A DNA stretch of 64,000 nt from Microbacterium sp. cf046 (lineage in GTDB: Bacteria > Actinomycetota > Actinomycetes > Actinomycetales > Microbacteriaceae): positions 620,001 to 684,000 of the forward strand of contig NZ_FOZJ01000002.1 in assembly GCF_900114345.1 (NCBI RefSeq), given 5' to 3'. How positions within the stretch are numbered: position 1 is the first letter of the stretch; each line of letters opens with the position of its first letter. Positions 1-9,871 of this stretch are shown here, piece after piece. The translations under genes were made by a program, and so were the position numbers. The notes beneath the pieces are model-generated. The model ran no database searches. It was given only the letters and a program-made list of their open reading frames with translations, and was not told the origin of the DNA.

Positions 1-73
1 TCGGGGGGAACGTGCCGAGCGACTGCTCTGCGGCGCCGTGCCTGTGCCTGTCAAGACCAAGGCTCGAAGACAT
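1..73 (-). CDS. gltB: Probable N-terminus of glutamate synthase large subunit (partial)
   Basis: An open frame begins with ATG at 73 and runs off the window edge after 24 codons (MSSSLGLDRHRHGAAEQSLG and onward). An AGGA ribosome-binding site lies about 8 bases before the ATG. Nothing in these residues identifies the protein. The assignment rests on context: in Microbacteriaceae the order trpB-trpA-lgt is commonly followed by gltB, whose first 20-30 residues are variable before the conserved KQGLYNP-type start of the amidotransferase domain. If this is right, the rest lies outside the window. It could instead be another gene or a spurious frame. Confidence 0.4.
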   Translation of the reverse strand, partial: MSSSLGLDRHRHGAAEQSLGTFPP

Positions 74-173
74 ACCTACCGTCCTCACATTGATGCTCAA
101 GATGGGACGACGTCGGCCCTGAACTGCGGAAGCTGAAGGTCCACCGTTCGGAGGAGTGCTACTCCGCGAAGTG

Positions 174-1157
174 CTACTTCAAGACGGCTGTGCTTGTGGC
201 GGTGCCCGCGGTGACTTCGTCCGTCGGTGGTTCGCTGACGTCGACGAAGTCGCCGGTGTCCTGCGATTGTACCGTGCCCGCGGGCTTCCACTCGCGGCCG
301 GGCACGTATGGGGAGGGCTCGTAGCCGGGGTGCCGACGCTTCTGCACGAAGAAGATCACGAGCCCGAGGACGACGCCGAGGATCGCGGCCCAGACATTGC
401 TGCGCAGGCCAAGGATGATCTCGCTCGGATCGATTCGGATCGACTCCCACACGATGCGTCCAGCGCTGTACCAGACCAGGTACAGGCCGAACAGCCGCCC
501 CCACTGCAGCCGGAACCTGTTTCCGACCCAGAGCAGGAACAGCACGCCGAGCGAGTTCCAGATCACTTCGTACAGGAAGGTCGGGTGGAACAGGGTGCCG
601 GGGGCGAGACCGGGAGGGAACGCGGGGTTGTCGGCGTCGATCTCCAGGCCCCAGGGCAGGTCGGTGGGCAGGCCGTAGAGCTCCTGGTTGAACCAGTTGC
701 CGAAGCGCCCCATGGCCTGTGCCAGCAGGAGGCCGGGGGCCAGGGCGTCAGCGAAGGTCCAGAAGCGGATGCCGGTCCACCGGCAGCCGAGCCATGCGCC
801 GATCCCGCCGCCGATGAGGGCGCCGTAGATGGCGATGCCGCCCTCCCAGATGCGGAAGATCGCCCAGATGTCGGTGCCCTCCCCGAAGTAGAAGCCCGGG
901 TGGGTGGCGACGTGGTAGATGCGTGCGCCGATGATCGCGAGCGGAACCGCGATCAGCGAGATGTCGATGACGACCCAGGGCTCGGCCCCCCGCTTGTTCA
1001 AGCGCCAGTTCGTGAGCAGCGTGGCCGCGATGATGCCGGCGATGATGCACAGCGCGTAGAAGTGGATGCGCAGCGGGCCGAGGTCGATGTAGCTGACCGA
1101 CGGGCTGGGAATGCTGGCGAGCACGCCGTTCAGCGCGCTCGAGGGGGCGAACGTCAT
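174..1157 (-). CDS. lgt: Prolipoprotein diacylglyceryl transferase
   Basis: Lgt transfers a diacylglyceryl group from phosphatidylglycerol to the lipobox cysteine of preprolipoproteins in the cytoplasmic membrane, the first step of lipoprotein maturation. The 327-residue product has about seven hydrophobic segments. The family signature around GRFGNWFNQELYG (residues 150-162) and the HPTFLYE motif (191-197) are both present. The tail from about residue 275 is polar and Ser/Thr/Glu-rich, an extension common in actinobacterial Lgt. ATG at 1157 is preferred; an in-frame GTG at 1163 would add two residues. It follows trpA by about 10 bases and is probably cotranscribed with the trp genes, a typical neighbourhood in Microbacteriaceae. 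Confidence 0.95.
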   Translation of the reverse strand: MTFAPSSALNGVLASIPSPSVSYIDLGPLRIHFYALCIIAGIIAATLLTNWRLNKRGAEPWVVIDISLIAVPLAIIGARIYHVATHPGFYFGEGTDIWAIFRIWEGGIAIYGALIGGGIGAWLGCRWTGIRFWTFADALAPGLLLAQAMGRFGNWFNQELYGLPTDLPWGLEIDADNPAFPPGLAPGTLFHPTFLYEVIWNSLGVLFLLWVGNRFRLQWGRLFGLYLVWYSAGRIVWESIRIDPSEIILGLRSNVWAAILGVVLGLVIFFVQKRRHPGYEPSPYVPGREWKPAGTVQSQDTGDFVDVSEPPTDEVTAGTATSTAVLK

Positions 1158-1167
1158 GCCCACGAGT

Positions 1168-1977
1168 CTAAGCGGGCCGTCGAGTGCCTGCAGCCAAGGC
1201 CCGCGCGGTCTCGGCGAGCCCCTCGATTCCCCCGTCGCGGAGGGCGCGGACCAGCGCGGTGCCCACGATCGCGCCGTCGGCGTACTCCAGCAGACCGGCT
1301 ACCTGTTCTGCTGTGGAGATCCCGATTCCGACGCACGCGCGAAGGTCGCCCCTGCTGCGGGCACGCATCCGCTCGACGAGGCGCCGGGCGGCGGCATCCA
1401 ATTCCGTCCGCTCCCCCGTGATGCCCATCGTCGAGACGGTGTACACGAATCCGGTGGAGGCCTCGATGATCATGTCGAGGCGCTCGTCGGTGGAGGTGGG
1501 CGCGGCCAGGAACACGCGGTCAAGCCCGGTGCGCTCGCTCGCGGCGATCCAGTCGGCCGCTGCATCCGGCGTGATGTCGGGCGTGATGAGTCCGGCGCCG
1601 CCGGCGTCGAGCAGATCGTCGGCATAGCGGTCGACGCCGTACTGCATGACCGGGTTCCAGTACGTCATCACCAGCACGGGCACATCAACGCGTCGCGTGA
1701 TCTCACGCACGGCGGTGAAGGTGTCGCGCAGGCGGAATCCCCCGGCCAGCGCGGCCTGGGTCGCCTCCTGGATGACCGTGCCGTCCATCACCGGGTCGGA
1801 GTACGGCGGGCCGAGTTCGAGGATGTCGCCCCCACTCTCGGCGAGCGCGACGGCGGCGTCGATGCTGGTCTGCAGATCGGGGAAGCCGATGGGCAGATAT
1901 CCGACGAACGCTCCGCGGCCGTCGGCGTGCGCGGCGTCGATCGCCGCTGCGACGCGGGACGCGGTCCGTGCGCTCAC
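1168..1977 (-). CDS. trpA: Tryptophan synthase alpha chain
   Basis: The alpha subunit cleaves indole-3-glycerol phosphate to indole and glyceraldehyde 3-phosphate and channels indole to TrpB. The 269-residue TIM barrel keeps the catalytic Glu and Asp: Glu54 in ILELGPPYS and Asp65 in [11 protein letters not shown] correspond to Glu49 and Asp60 of the Salmonella enzyme. The phosphate-binding end (GIGIST, then GAIVGTALV) is also intact. The GTG start overlaps the trpB stop by four bases (GTGA), which implies translational coupling and suits equimolar synthesis of the alpha2-beta2 complex. Confidence 0.97.
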   Translation of the reverse strand: MSARTASRVAAAIDAAHADGRGAFVGYLPIGFPDLQTSIDAAVALAESGGDILELGPPYSDPVMDGTVIQEATQAALAGGFRLRDTFTAVREITRRVDVPVLVMTYWNPVMQYGVDRYADDLLDAGGAGLITPDITPDAAADWIAASERTGLDRVFLAAPTSTDERLDMIIEASTGFVYTVSTMGITGERTELDAAARRLVERMRARSRGDLRACVGIGISTAEQVAGLLEYADGAIVGTALVRALRDGGIEGLAETARALAAGTRRPA

Positions 1978-3236
1978 AGCTCCATTCCGTCGCCCTTGGC
2001 AGCCTCGGCGGATGCGGCGGCCGCGACGGCCTCCGCCGCGTCGGCGTCGTACAGCTCGAAATAGCGGGCCGCCGTGTCCATGTCCTTGTCGCCCCGCCCC
2101 GACAGGCAGATCGCGATGACCGCATCCGGTCCGAGTTCGGGCCCGATTCGCAGAGCGCCGGCCAGCGCATGCGCTGACTCGATCGCGGGGATGATCCCCT
2201 CGGTCTCCGACAGCAGGCGCAGGGCCTGCATCGCCTCGTCATCGGTCGCCGGGATGTAGTCGGCACGGCCGATCGATGCGAGCCACGCGTGCTCGGGGCC
2301 GACGCCCGGATAGTCCAATCCGGCAGAGATCGAGTGGGACTCGATCGTCTGGCCGTCCTCGTCCTGCAGCACGAAGGTCTTCGCACCGTGCAGCACGCCC
2401 GGCCGACCGCGCTCGATGGATGCCGCGTGCCGCGGGGTGTCGACGCCGTCGCCGGCCGCCTCGACGCCGTAGAGCTTGACGCCCTCGTCGTCCAGGAACG
2501 CATCGAACATGCCGATCGCGTTCGAGCCTCCGCCGACGCACGCGAACACGGCGTCCGGCAGGCGGCCGATCTCGTCGATGAGCTGCGCGCGGGCCTCTTC
2601 GCCGATGATGCGCTGGAAGTCGCGCACCATCGCCGGGAACGGATGCGGACCCGCCGCCGTCCCGAAGATGTAGTTGGTCGTCTCGACACTCGCCACCCAG
2701 TCACGGTATGCGTCGTTGATCGCGTCCTTCAATGTCCGTGAACCGGTCGTCACCGGAATGACCTCTGCGCCGAGCAGCCGCATGCGCGCCACATTCAGCG
2801 CCTGGCGCTGCGTGTCGACCTCGCCCATGTAGATCGTGCACTCGAAGCCGAACAGCGCCGCCGCCGTGGCGGTGGCCACGCCGTGCTGACCGGCTCCGGT
2901 CTCCGCGATCACGCGCGTCTTGCCGAGCCGCTTGGTCAGCAGAGCCTGGCCGAGCACGTTGTTGATCTTGTGCGAGCCGGTGTGGTTGAGGTCCTCGCGC
3001 TTGAGGAAGACCCGCCCGCCGCCGGCGTGAGCCGCGAATCGGGGCACTTCGGTGAGCGCAGAGGGGCGTCCGGCGTACGAGTGGAGCAGGCCTCGCAATT
3101 CGGCATCGAAGGCGGGATCGGCCATGGCCGCCTCGTACACGGCGGTCAGCTCGTCGATCGCCGCGATGAGCGATTCGGGCATGTAACGACCGCCGAACTC
3201 GCCGAAGTACGGCCCAGGGGCCTCGCGCAGGCTCAC
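1974..3236 (-). CDS. trpB: Tryptophan synthase beta chain
   Basis: TrpB is the PLP enzyme that condenses indole with serine to make tryptophan. The PLP-lysine motif HTGSHKINN, the glycine-rich phosphate loop [10 protein letters not shown] and the monovalent-cation region are present. I place the start at GTG 3236 ([20 protein letters not shown]) rather than the upstream in-frame codon at 3302. GTG 3236 overlaps the trpC stop as GTGA, the same arrangement as trpB/trpA, and gives 420 residues, close to the family norm, while the upstream start would overlap trpC by about 70 bases. It belongs to the trpC-trpB-trpA-lgt part of the his-trp operon. Confidence 0.95.
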   Translation of the reverse strand: MSLREAPGPYFGEFGGRYMPESLIAAIDELTAVYEAAMADPAFDAELRGLLHSYAGRPSALTEVPRFAAHAGGGRVFLKREDLNHTGSHKINNVLGQALLTKRLGKTRVIAETGAGQHGVATATAAALFGFECTIYMGEVDTQRQALNVARMRLLGAEVIPVTTGSRTLKDAINDAYRDWVASVETTNYIFGTAAGPHPFPAMVRDFQRIIGEEARAQLIDEIGRLPDAVFACVGGGSNAIGMFDAFLDDEGVKLYGVEAAGDGVDTPRHAASIERGRPGVLHGAKTFVLQDEDGQTIESHSISAGLDYPGVGPEHAWLASIGRADYIPATDDEAMQALRLLSETEGIIPAIESAHALAGALRIGPELGPDAVIAICLSGRGDKDMDTAARYFELYDADAAEAVAAAASAEAAKGDGMEL

Positions 3237-4075
3237 GCCGAATCTCCGTTCCGTCGCGCCTGCAGCTCGCTCGACGACCGCCGATTGCTCAGCACTTCGC
3301 ATGATCCGGCCTCCAGGAACGCTGTCAGGGTGGCGACGGGGTCGCCTGTCACCAGGGCTTCGCCGATGAGCACGACATCAGCACCCGCGGCTCGATAGTG
3401 CGCGACATCGGCGGGTGTGAGCACGGCGGACTCCGCGATCCTGACCGCGTCATCCGGAATGGCGGCGGCCAGCCGGCCGAACAGGTCGCGATCGAGTTCG
3501 AATGTGGACAGATCGCGGGCGTTGACCCCGATGAGCTTCGCGCCGATGTCGGCAGCGCGCGCGACCTCGTCGGCGGAGTGGGTCTCGACGAGGGGTGTCA
3601 TGCCGAGGTCGAGTGTGAGCGCGTGCAGGCGCGCGAGGAGATCCTGCTCGAGCGCGGCGACGATGAGCAGCACCAGGTCGGCGCCGGAGGCTCGGGCCTC
3701 GAGGACCTGGTACTCCGTCGCGATGAAGTCCTTGCGCAGCACCGGGAGGGTCACGGCGGCTCGCACCGCCTCGAGGTCGGCGAGGCTGCCCTTGAATCTG
3801 CGACCTTCGGTCAGCACCGAGATCGTGGAGGCGCCGCCCTGCTCGTAGAGCCGCGCCTGCAGCGCCGGGTCGGGGATCGCGGCGAGGTCACCGCGCGACG
3901 GGCTCGCGCGCTTGACCTCCGCGATGATCTTCACACGGTCGGCAGGGGCGAGGAAGGCGAGGGCGTCGCGCGGTGCGGGCATCGCGAGCGCCGCCTGTTC
4001 GACGGCTGCGAACGGGCGCTCCGAGGCGCGAGTCTCGGCATCCTGCACAGCGCCGGCCGTGAGGTCGGCGAGCAT
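3233..4075 (-). CDS. trpC: Indole-3-glycerol-phosphate synthase
   Basis: TrpC converts 1-(2-carboxyphenylamino)-1-deoxyribulose 5-phosphate to indole-3-glycerol phosphate. The 280-residue TIM barrel has the catalytic lysine motif [13 protein letters not shown] near the N-terminus, LPVLRKDFI in the middle, and [13 protein letters not shown] and IAESAVLTP toward the C-terminus. ATG 4075 ([12 protein letters not shown]) is the typical start; longer reading frames upstream lack homology. It is a monofunctional enzyme, not the TrpC-TrpF fusion of enterics. The gene lies 35 bases after the HGxxPAAW gene and is coupled to trpB. Confidence 0.96.
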   Translation of the reverse strand: MLADLTAGAVQDAETRASERPFAAVEQAALAMPAPRDALAFLAPADRVKIIAEVKRASPSRGDLAAIPDPALQARLYEQGGASTISVLTEGRRFKGSLADLEAVRAAVTLPVLRKDFIATEYQVLEARASGADLVLLIVAALEQDLLARLHALTLDLGMTPLVETHSADEVARAADIGAKLIGVNARDLSTFELDRDLFGRLAAAIPDDAVRIAESAVLTPADVAHYRAAGADVVLIGEALVTGDPVATLTAFLEAGSCEVLSNRRSSSELQARRNGDSA

Positions 4076-4110
4076 GCTCGGACTCACTGGCGTTCGCTCA
4101 GCATGAGTCG

Positions 4111-4341
4111 TCAATGCTCTTTCGGCGTGTACTTCGAGCCGTTGACGCCGTACCCGGCCCTGGCCATGCCCCACCCCACGAGCGCGCCGACCACGACGAG
4201 TCCGACGGAGGCCCACACCAGCCACGGGAGATCGAACCAGTACGCAAGGGTGCCGATCGCGATCGCGGCGAGCATGATGATGACGGCGGTCCAAGCGGCG
4301 GGCGAGTGTCCGTGGCCGGGGTCGCCGATGGGGTTGCTCAT
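4111..4341 (-). CDS. HGxxPAAW family small membrane protein
   Basis: This 76-residue protein starts at ATG 4341 behind a strong GGAGGAA ribosome-binding site. It carries the family motif HGHSPAAW near residue 12, followed by two hydrophobic segments (about 18-35 and 39-57) and a polar C-terminus. The family is known almost only from actinobacterial trp operons next to trpC; its biochemical role is unknown. Its position between the Trp-operon membrane protein and trpC is standard. A link to tryptophan or envelope physiology is only inferred from context. Confidence 0.9.
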   Translation of the reverse strand: MSNPIGDPGHGHSPAAWTAVIIMLAAIAIGTLAYWFDLPWLVWASVGLVVVGALVGWGMARAGYGVNGSKYTPKEH

Positions 4342-4376
4342 TGAAATTCCTCCGGGATAGCGCGAGTGCGGCAAGT

Positions 4377-5021
4377 CTAGCGGGGTCCGGCGGTCGGATC
4401 CGCGGTTGGGTCCGCGCCACGCGAGAGGTCATCCCACGAGTCGATCGCATCGTGAGGGCGGGATGCCGGGGCTCCGCCGTGCGGTTCGGCGGAGGCGACG
4501 GCATCCGCTTCGTAGCGACGTCCGCTCCTGCGCCACGCGCGGGCCGTGACGAGGATCGCGAGGCCTGCGGCGAGCAGGATGACCGTCGCCGTGAGCGTGA
4601 CCGCGGGCCACGCGGTCGGGGTGATCGTGGCGACCAGTGCGTCCACGGCTTCGATGCCGGTGATGCCGGTCGACCCGGTGACCGTGGAGGCGACGGCCGA
4701 GACCGGCGTGGTGATCGCCACCTGCGCGCTCAGGAAGCCGAGGGTGGCCGCGATCGCGACGGTCAGGACGCCGAAGACATAGCGCAGCACCAGCCCGACG
4801 ATCGACAGGGCCGCGCCGAGCGCCAGGACGGCGAGGCTGAGCGGTGCGAGAACCGGCACCGCGGCCGCTCCACTGACGGCGAGTTCGTGGCCCGCACCGT
4901 CGTCGAGCGTCGCCACCAGCCAGGTCTGGGTCGAGGAGATGATCCCGGTCGCGCCGACGGCCAGGACCGCGACGACCGAGAGCAGACGTGCGCGACGGAT
5001 CACTCGTCCACCGTATGTCAC
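4377..5021 (-). CDS. Trp operon-associated membrane protein (TIGR02234-type)
   Basis: This 214-residue membrane protein has an N-terminal hydrophobic helix followed by WLVATL, three further hydrophobic segments (two around residues 60-100 and one near 150-170) and a polar tail. The pattern and the position before HGxxPAAW and trpC match the actinobacterial Trp_oprn_chp family, function unknown. GTG 5021 is chosen because it overlaps the stop of the upstream cell-wall gene as GTGA; GTG 5003 (VIRRARLL) is an alternative start. In relatives the gene directly follows trpE; here trpE is missing. Confidence 0.85.
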   Translation of the reverse strand: MTYGGRVIRRARLLSVVAVLAVGATGIISSTQTWLVATLDDGAGHELAVSGAAAVPVLAPLSLAVLALGAALSIVGLVLRYVFGVLTVAIAATLGFLSAQVAITTPVSAVASTVTGSTGITGIEAVDALVATITPTAWPAVTLTATVILLAAGLAILVTARAWRRSGRRYEADAVASAEPHGGAPASRPHDAIDSWDDLSRGADPTADPTAGPR

Positions 5022-6895
5022 GGCGCCGTGAGACAGCATGCGGCGCCGCCCTGAGCGGTCAGCACCCGCACCTCGTTCGAGGTCGTCCAGAAGCCCCAGT
5101 AATCCTGTCCGGAGCTTCGCACGGTATATCCCCCGAAACGCATGCCCTCCACCGACACCGGGACTCCGGCCCTGCGGATCGTGAGGTGCACGTGATCGAA
5201 TGTCGCGCCGCCACCGCACGGCACGGTCCGGCCCACATCGCCGAGGTAGGTGCCTGCGGTGACGAACTGTCCCACGAGCTGATCCTGATAGTTGACGAGG
5301 TGGTAGTACGTCGACTGCCAGCCGTTCGCGTGGTTGATGCCGAGGTAGGAGGCCGATCCGCACTGCACCCGGTACACCGTGCCGTCCGCGATGGCGAGCA
5401 CGCGCCGGTCGGCACCGGTCTGAGGGCCGAAGTCCAGCGATCCCCGCGCACCGACCGTGCCCCCGGAGTTCGCGTGCGGCGCCCCGGCCGCCCAGCTCTG
5501 GCCGGAGGCGAACGGCAGTCGCCACCGCGGTGCCGTGGCGCTGGACATGCTGGACCAGACGATCGCACCGCCCGGTGCCGTCAGCATCAGGTCCCCGTCG
5601 TTCTGCACGAGCAGTTCGCTCGCATCGGTTCCCGCGGTGCTGGACTCCCAGATGACTCGGCCGTCGACGCCGAACAGGACCGCGTTCCCGTCGTCGCGGA
5701 TGCGCAGCGATCGCACCGTCGCGTCAGCGGCGCCGGAAGTCCACAGCGGCGTCGTGCCGCGGTAGATGCCGAATCGCCCGTCCGTGCCGACACACAGTTG
5801 ATGGCTCGCGTCCGGCGACGCGAGACACGTCCCGGCGCGCACCTCGGTGGCTCGTGTGAGGCGCCCACCGGATGCCTGCGGGAAGTCGCTGCTGAGGAAG
5901 GCCACCTGGTCTCGGACCGTCGCGGAGACGGAGGCCTCGCCCCCGAGGATGACGATCTTGGAGGGCTTCAGCCTGCGGAGTTCATCCGCGACGGGAGTGG
6001 GCAGACCGCCCGCCTGAGTGAGGAGCACCGGCCCGCCGAGCGTGCCGGCCGCCGGTGCGCCTGCGAGTGCGTCTGCGAAGATCAGTCCGTTGGCCACGAA
6101 CGCGATCGGGGCACCGGTCGGGAAGGCCTCGGTGCTGATGGCGATCGCCGTCGAGTACCGATCCGCGCCGGACCAGCGGGAGACCTCTCCGGTCGTCAGC
6201 GCCGCGAGCTGCGATCGGACCTGTTCGCTGACCGAAGCCGCGCCGCCCAGGATCACGATCTTCGCCGGAGCGAGCCGGCGCAGTTCCTCCATCGTCGCGC
6301 CGGGAAGGGCGTCGGGCTGAGTCAGCAGGACGGGGCCGCCAAGCTGCCCGGCGACGGGTGCGCCGGCGAGCGCGTCGGCGAACACGAGTCCGCTGGCCAC
6401 GAATGCGACCGGGCTCGCGACGGGGAACGACTCCGCACTGATGACGGCGGAGGTCGCGTATCGATCAGGCCCCGACCATCGCACGATCTCGGTGGAGATC
6501 AATGCGCGCACCTCGTCCTCCACGGCGGTGCTCACCGAGGCTTCGCCCCCGAGGATGATCACCTTCGCAGGAGCAAGGCGGCGCAGTTCGTCGGCGACGG
6601 GCGTGGGCAGACCGGCGACCTGGGTCAGCAGGACCGGTCCGCCGAGGCGAGTGGCCGCAGGCGCACCCGAGAGCGCATCCGAGAACTCCAGGCCGTTCGT
6701 GAGGAATGCGACAGGGGCCCCGCCTGGGAAGGACTGGGCGCTGATCGTCGACGACGTCGCGTATCTGTCGTGACCTGCCCATCGGGTGACTTCCGCGGAT
6801 GCCGCACGGGCGGGAGAGCCGGACGAGATGAGTCCCGCGACCGCGACCAGGAGGGCGATGACCATGACGGCGATCCTCCTGCGCGCGATCGTCAT
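5018..6895 (-). CDS. Secreted protein with three cell-wall-binding repeats, a lectin-like domain and an M23-type peptidase domain
   Basis: The 625-residue product has a Sec signal peptide (residues 1-32, cut probably after ARA-A). Three repeats of the cell wall-binding repeat 2 type follow at about 38-133, 139-235 and 240-334, each with RW.G.DRYAT, GLxF(A/S)DALx[12 protein letters not shown], LRRLxPxK and ILGGxASVS. Residues 350-450 look like a bulb-type (mannose-binding) lectin domain ([16 protein letters not shown]). The C-terminus resembles an M23 metallopeptidase: H474, D488 in SLDFGP and the HVH pair 568/570 could be the zinc and catalytic residues. It probably binds and trims or remodels peptidoglycan, but activity is unproven. 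The ATG overlaps the hisI stop (ATGA) and its stop overlaps the next start (GTGA). It sits exactly where trpE is expected. Confidence 0.88.
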   Translation of the reverse strand: MTIARRRIAVMVIALLVAVAGLISSGSPARAASAEVTRWAGHDRYATSSTISAQSFPGGAPVAFLTNGLEFSDALSGAPAATRLGGPVLLTQVAGLPTPVADELRRLAPAKVIILGGEASVSTAVEDEVRALISTEIVRWSGPDRYATSAVISAESFPVASPVAFVASGLVFADALAGAPVAGQLGGPVLLTQPDALPGATMEELRRLAPAKIVILGGAASVSEQVRSQLAALTTGEVSRWSGADRYSTAIAISTEAFPTGAPIAFVANGLIFADALAGAPAAGTLGGPVLLTQAGGLPTPVADELRRLKPSKIVILGGEASVSATVRDQVAFLSSDFPQASGGRLTRATEVRAGTCLASPDASHQLCVGTDGRFGIYRGTTPLWTSGAADATVRSLRIRDDGNAVLFGVDGRVIWESSTAGTDASELLVQNDGDLMLTAPGGAIVWSSMSSATAPRWRLPFASGQSWAAGAPHANSGGTVGARGSLDFGPQTGADRRVLAIADGTVYRVQCGSASYLGINHANGWQSTYYHLVNYQDQLVGQFVTAGTYLGDVGRTVPCGGGATFDHVHLTIRRAGVPVSVEGMRFGGYTVRSSGQDYWGFWTTSNEVRVLTAQGGAACCLTAP

Positions 6896-7263
6896 GCCCG
6901 CTCGTCCTCCTGCGTGACGACCGTCGGATCGAGGTCGTCCGCATCGAAGCAGGTCCGCGTGCCGGTGTGGCACGCGGGGCCGATCTGGTCGACTTCCAGC
7001 AGGATCGCATCGCCGTCGCAGTCCAGCCGCGCCCCTCGGACGAGTTGGATGTTGCCGGACGTGTCACCCTTGCGCCAGTACTCCTGACGCGATCGGGACC
7101 AGAACGTCACCCGGCCGCTGGTGAGCGTGCGCCGAAGTGCCTCGGCATCCATCCAGCCCAGCATGAGCACTTCCCGGGTGTCCCATTGCTGCACGATCGC
7201 GGCGACGAGTCCGTCTGCCGTGAAGGTCACGCGAGCGATCCGCTCGTCCACGGTCTCTGTCAC
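6892..7263 (-). CDS. hisI: Phosphoribosyl-AMP cyclohydrolase
   Basis: HisI hydrolyses the adenine ring of phosphoribosyl-AMP in histidine synthesis. The 123-residue monofunctional enzyme has [27 protein letters not shown] and [12 protein letters not shown], the motifs that hold the catalytic zinc and magnesium ions. The separate HisE in the same operon confirms that the two activities are not fused here. The ATG of the downstream cell-wall gene overlaps the hisI stop codon. A gap of about 30 bases separates it from hisF. Confidence 0.96.
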   Translation of the reverse strand: MTETVDERIARVTFTADGLVAAIVQQWDTREVLMLGWMDAEALRRTLTSGRVTFWSRSRQEYWRKGDTSGNIQLVRGARLDCDGDAILLEVDQIGPACHTGTRTCFDADDLDPTVVTQEDERA

Positions 7264-7294
7264 TTCGTGCCCTCCGCTCGCTGAGTGCGCGGCA

Positions 7295-8056
7295 TCATCG
7301 CACCTCGATCCCTTCGGCGCTCATCGCGGTCTTGACATCGCCGATCGTCAGCTGCCCGGAGTGGAACACGCTCGCTGCGAGCACGGCATCCGCCCCTGCG
7401 GCGATCGCCGGGGCGAAGTCCCCGGCGCTGCCTGCGCCGCCCGATGCGATCACGGGGACGCTCGAGACCTCCCGCATGAGAGCCACGAGCTCGAGGTCGA
7501 ACCCCTCCTTGGTGCCGTCGGCGTCGATCGAGTTGACGAGGAGCTCGCCGGCGCCGCGCTCGATCGCCTCGCGCGCCCACTCGAGGGCATCCAAGGAGGT
7601 GAGCGTGCGGCCGCCGTGGGTCGTGACGACGAAGCCCGAGTGCGTCGCGGCCGAGCGTCTCACATCGAGCGAGAGCACCAGCACCTGCGCGCCGAACCGG
7701 TCGGCGATGTCGTCGATCAGGTCGGGCCGGGCGATCGCCGCCGAGTTGACGCCGACCTTGTCGGCGCCGACGCCGAGCAGTCGCGCGACGTCCTCCGCCG
7801 AACGCACCCCTCCCCCGACCGTGAGCGGGATGAAGACCTCCTCGGCGGTGCGTCGGACGACGTCGTAGGTCGTCGCCCGCTCGTCCACCGTCGCGGTGAC
7901 ATCCAGGAACGTGAGTTCATCCGCGCCCTGCGCGAAGTACTCGCGCGCGAGCTCGACCGGGTCGCCCATGTCGCGGAGGTTCTCGAAGTTGACGCCCTTG
8001 ACGACGCGCCCGCCGGTGACGTCGAGGCACGGGATCACGCGGCAGACGAGAGCCAT
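7295..8056 (-). CDS. hisF: Imidazole glycerol phosphate synthase cyclase subunit
   Basis: HisF uses ammonia from HisH to convert PRFAR to imidazole glycerol phosphate and AICAR. The 253-residue barrel starts [21 protein letters not shown], with the catalytic Asp in PCLD, and has the second catalytic Asp in [11 protein letters not shown] and the phosphate loops GGGVRS and ASGGAG. ATG 8056 lies two bases after the hisG stop; longer upstream frames have no homology. hisH is not in this window and must be elsewhere. Confidence 0.97.
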   Translation of the reverse strand: MALVCRVIPCLDVTGGRVVKGVNFENLRDMGDPVELAREYFAQGADELTFLDVTATVDERATTYDVVRRTAEEVFIPLTVGGGVRSAEDVARLLGVGADKVGVNSAAIARPDLIDDIADRFGAQVLVLSLDVRRSAATHSGFVVTTHGGRTLTSLDALEWAREAIERGAGELLVNSIDADGTKEGFDLELVALMREVSSVPVIASGGAGSAGDFAPAIAAGADAVLAASVFHSGQLTIGDVKTAMSAEGIEVR

Positions 8057-8058
8057 GA

Positions 8059-8901
8059 CTACAGCCGTGCGTTGTGGATCGCCGTCACGAGGATCGCTCG
8101 CGCGCCGATCGCGTAGAGGGCGTCCATGACCTGATTGACGTCCTTGCGCGGACTCATCACCCGGACGGCGACCCACGCGGGGTCGCGCAGTGGCGAGATC
8201 GTCGGAGACTCGATTCCTGGCGCGATCGCCACCGCGGCGTCGATGAGGTTCGCAGGCAGGTCGTAGTCGATCAGCACATAGCGACGGGCCACCATCACGC
8301 CGCGCAGCCGCCGCAGCAGGGTCTGCGTCCCGTCGGCAGGCGTGGGGGCCTCGATCAGCACCGCCTCGGACTGCAGGATCACCGGCCCGAAGATCTCGAG
8401 GCCTGCCTGCTTGAGCGTCGTGCCTGTCGAGACCACGTCGGCGACCGCGTCGGCCACGCCCAGGCGGACGGCGGACTCGACGGCGCCGTCGAGCGGGACC
8501 AGGTCGACCGCCACGCCGCGCTCGTCCAGGAATCCGTCCACCAGGCCCGGGTAGGCGGTCGCGACGCGGACCCCCTCGAGGTCCTCGACCGAGCTGAAGC
8601 TCCCGGGGGGCGCCGCGAAGCGGAAGGTCGACTCGCCGAAGCCCAGCGCCTCGATCTCCTTCGCACCGGGCATCCGCGCGTCCAGCAGCAGATCACGCCC
8701 GGTGATTCCGACATCGAGTGCGCCGGATCCCACGTAGGTGGCGATGTCCTTCGGACGGAGGTAGAAGAATTCGACCTCGTTCTCGGGGTCGATGACGTGG
8801 AGGTCCTTCGGGTCGCGGCGACCGACGTATCCGGCTTCCTGGAGCATCTCGGAGGCGGTGTCGGCGAGCGACCCCTTGTTCGGCACGGCGATTCGCAGCA
8901 T
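8059..8901 (-). CDS. hisG: ATP phosphoribosyltransferase (long form)
   Basis: HisG catalyses the first step of histidine synthesis, joining PRPP and ATP. At 280 residues this is the long form. The catalytic domains contain [27 protein letters not shown] and the PRPP loop [15 protein letters not shown]. The last 75-80 residues (from about 205) form the ACT-like regulatory domain that binds histidine for feedback inhibition, so no HisZ partner is needed. The gene lies 40 bases after hisE. Confidence 0.96.
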   Translation of the reverse strand: MLRIAVPNKGSLADTASEMLQEAGYVGRRDPKDLHVIDPENEVEFFYLRPKDIATYVGSGALDVGITGRDLLLDARMPGAKEIEALGFGESTFRFAAPPGSFSSVEDLEGVRVATAYPGLVDGFLDERGVAVDLVPLDGAVESAVRLGVADAVADVVSTGTTLKQAGLEIFGPVILQSEAVLIEAPTPADGTQTLLRRLRGVMVARRYVLIDYDLPANLIDAAVAIAPGIESPTISPLRDPAWVAVRVMSPRKDVNQVMDALYAIGARAILVTAIHNARL

Positions 8902-8941
8902 GGCGGGGTGGCTTTCGGATTCGGGGTTCGGCGGGCGGAGC

Positions 8942-9205
8942 TCAGAGATGTCGGTAGACGTCTTCGAGGGTGAGACCCTTCGCGAGCATCAGCACCTGCA
9001 GGTGGTACAGCAGCTGCGAGATCTCCTCGGCCGCGGCATCCGTCGACTCGTACTCGGCCGCCATCCAGACTTCGGCGGCCTCCTCGACGATCTTCTTGCC
9101 GATCGCGTGCACGCCGGCGTCCAGCTGTGCGACGGTACCCGATCCCTCGGGTCGCTCGAGCGCCTTCGCGGAGAGCTCGGCGAACAGCGCATCGAACGTT
9201 TTCAC
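8942..9205 (-). CDS. hisE: Phosphoribosyl-ATP pyrophosphatase
   Basis: HisE hydrolyses phosphoribosyl-ATP to phosphoribosyl-AMP and PPi. The 87-residue all-alpha MazG-like protein has the metal-binding signature [14 protein letters not shown] with [13 protein letters not shown] 9205 ([11 protein letters not shown]) is the expected start. There is no Shine-Dalgarno sequence; a TACCCT -10-like box lies only six bases before the GTG, so the transcript may be leaderless. It is the first gene of the his-trp operon. Confidence 0.94.
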   Translation of the reverse strand: MKTFDALFAELSAKALERPEGSGTVAQLDAGVHAIGKKIVEEAAEVWMAAEYESTDAAAEEISQLLYHLQVLMLAKGLTLEDVYRHL

Positions 9206-9211
9206 TTTGCC

Positions 9212-9217
9212 AGGGTA
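9212..9217 (-). promoter_or_regulatory. Candidate -10 box of the his-trp operon, possibly leaderless
   Basis: The minus strand reads TACCCT, fitting the actinobacterial TANNNT -10 pattern, six bases before the hisE GTG. This spacing would start the transcript at or next to the start codon. No clear -35 box is seen. Confidence 0.4.
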
Positions 9218-9276
9218 TCGAACCGCGGACACCCTCCGGCGCCCGCCGTCGCGTCGGTCGTCCGATGTCCTCGCAC

Positions 9277-9843
9277 TCAGTGGACGATGATGCTCAGCAC
9301 GATCACGAGCATTCCGAGTCCGGTCGTGGCCAGCACGCCGGCGATCCGCCACGGCCAGGGACTGCGGTTGCGGGCGGCGTTCGCGTAGCCGATGGCGGCC
9401 AGGAGCACGATTCCGCTGCCCAGGGCGAGATAGTACGCCGTGTACTCCTCGACGACGTCCAGGACGGCGAGCAGGAGCAGTGAGGCGGGGATCAGCATCG
9501 CGACGAGCATCCCGTACGTGTGCCGGATGCCGCGCACGAGGGCGGTCCGCAGCACCAGAGGGGTTTCCGTGGCCCTGCTCGCGACGACGGCGGCATAGAT
9601 GTGCGCAAGCCAGAAGACGAACACGGTGCCCACGACGAACAGCAGCACCTCGAGGTCGGTGTCGTCCTCCCACCCGACCGCGATCAGGGCGGTGACCAGC
9701 ACGATGCCGTACACGCCGTGCTCGCCGCTGTACGCGTCGAGCACGTGGCGGGCGGGTTTGGCGGTCACCGCGCGCAGACGGTCGGTCGTCGTCGGAGGCT
9801 TCTTCACGGCCGGCTCCTCGCCGGGCGATGTGTCGGATTCCAT
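9277..9843 (-). CDS. Integral membrane protein of unknown function
   Basis: The 188-residue product has a polar N-terminus of about 40 residues (Glu/Lys/Thr-rich) and then five hydrophobic segments at roughly 45-58, 68-88, 112-132, 138-155 and 166-187. No enzymatic motif is visible. ATG 9843 begins the frame 28 bases after the rpe stop, so the gene is probably cotranscribed with rpe. I do not recognise a family beyond a generic actinobacterial multi-pass protein. Confidence 0.8.
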   Translation of the reverse strand: MESDTSPGEEPAVKKPPTTTDRLRAVTAKPARHVLDAYSGEHGVYGIVLVTALIAVGWEDDTDLEVLLFVVGTVFVFWLAHIYAAVVASRATETPLVLRTALVRGIRHTYGMLVAMLIPASLLLLAVLDVVEEYTAYYLALGSGIVLLAAIGYANAARNRSPWPWRIAGVLATTGLGMLVIVLSIIVH

Positions 9844-9871
9844 GAGGCTCCTTCCGGGCGCTCCCCGTGGA

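Noticed and set aside
3237-3302. Longer N-terminus of trpB starting at 3302
   Set aside because: It lacks homology and overlaps trpC by about 70 bases; GTG 3236 gives the GTGA overlap seen at neighbouring junctions.
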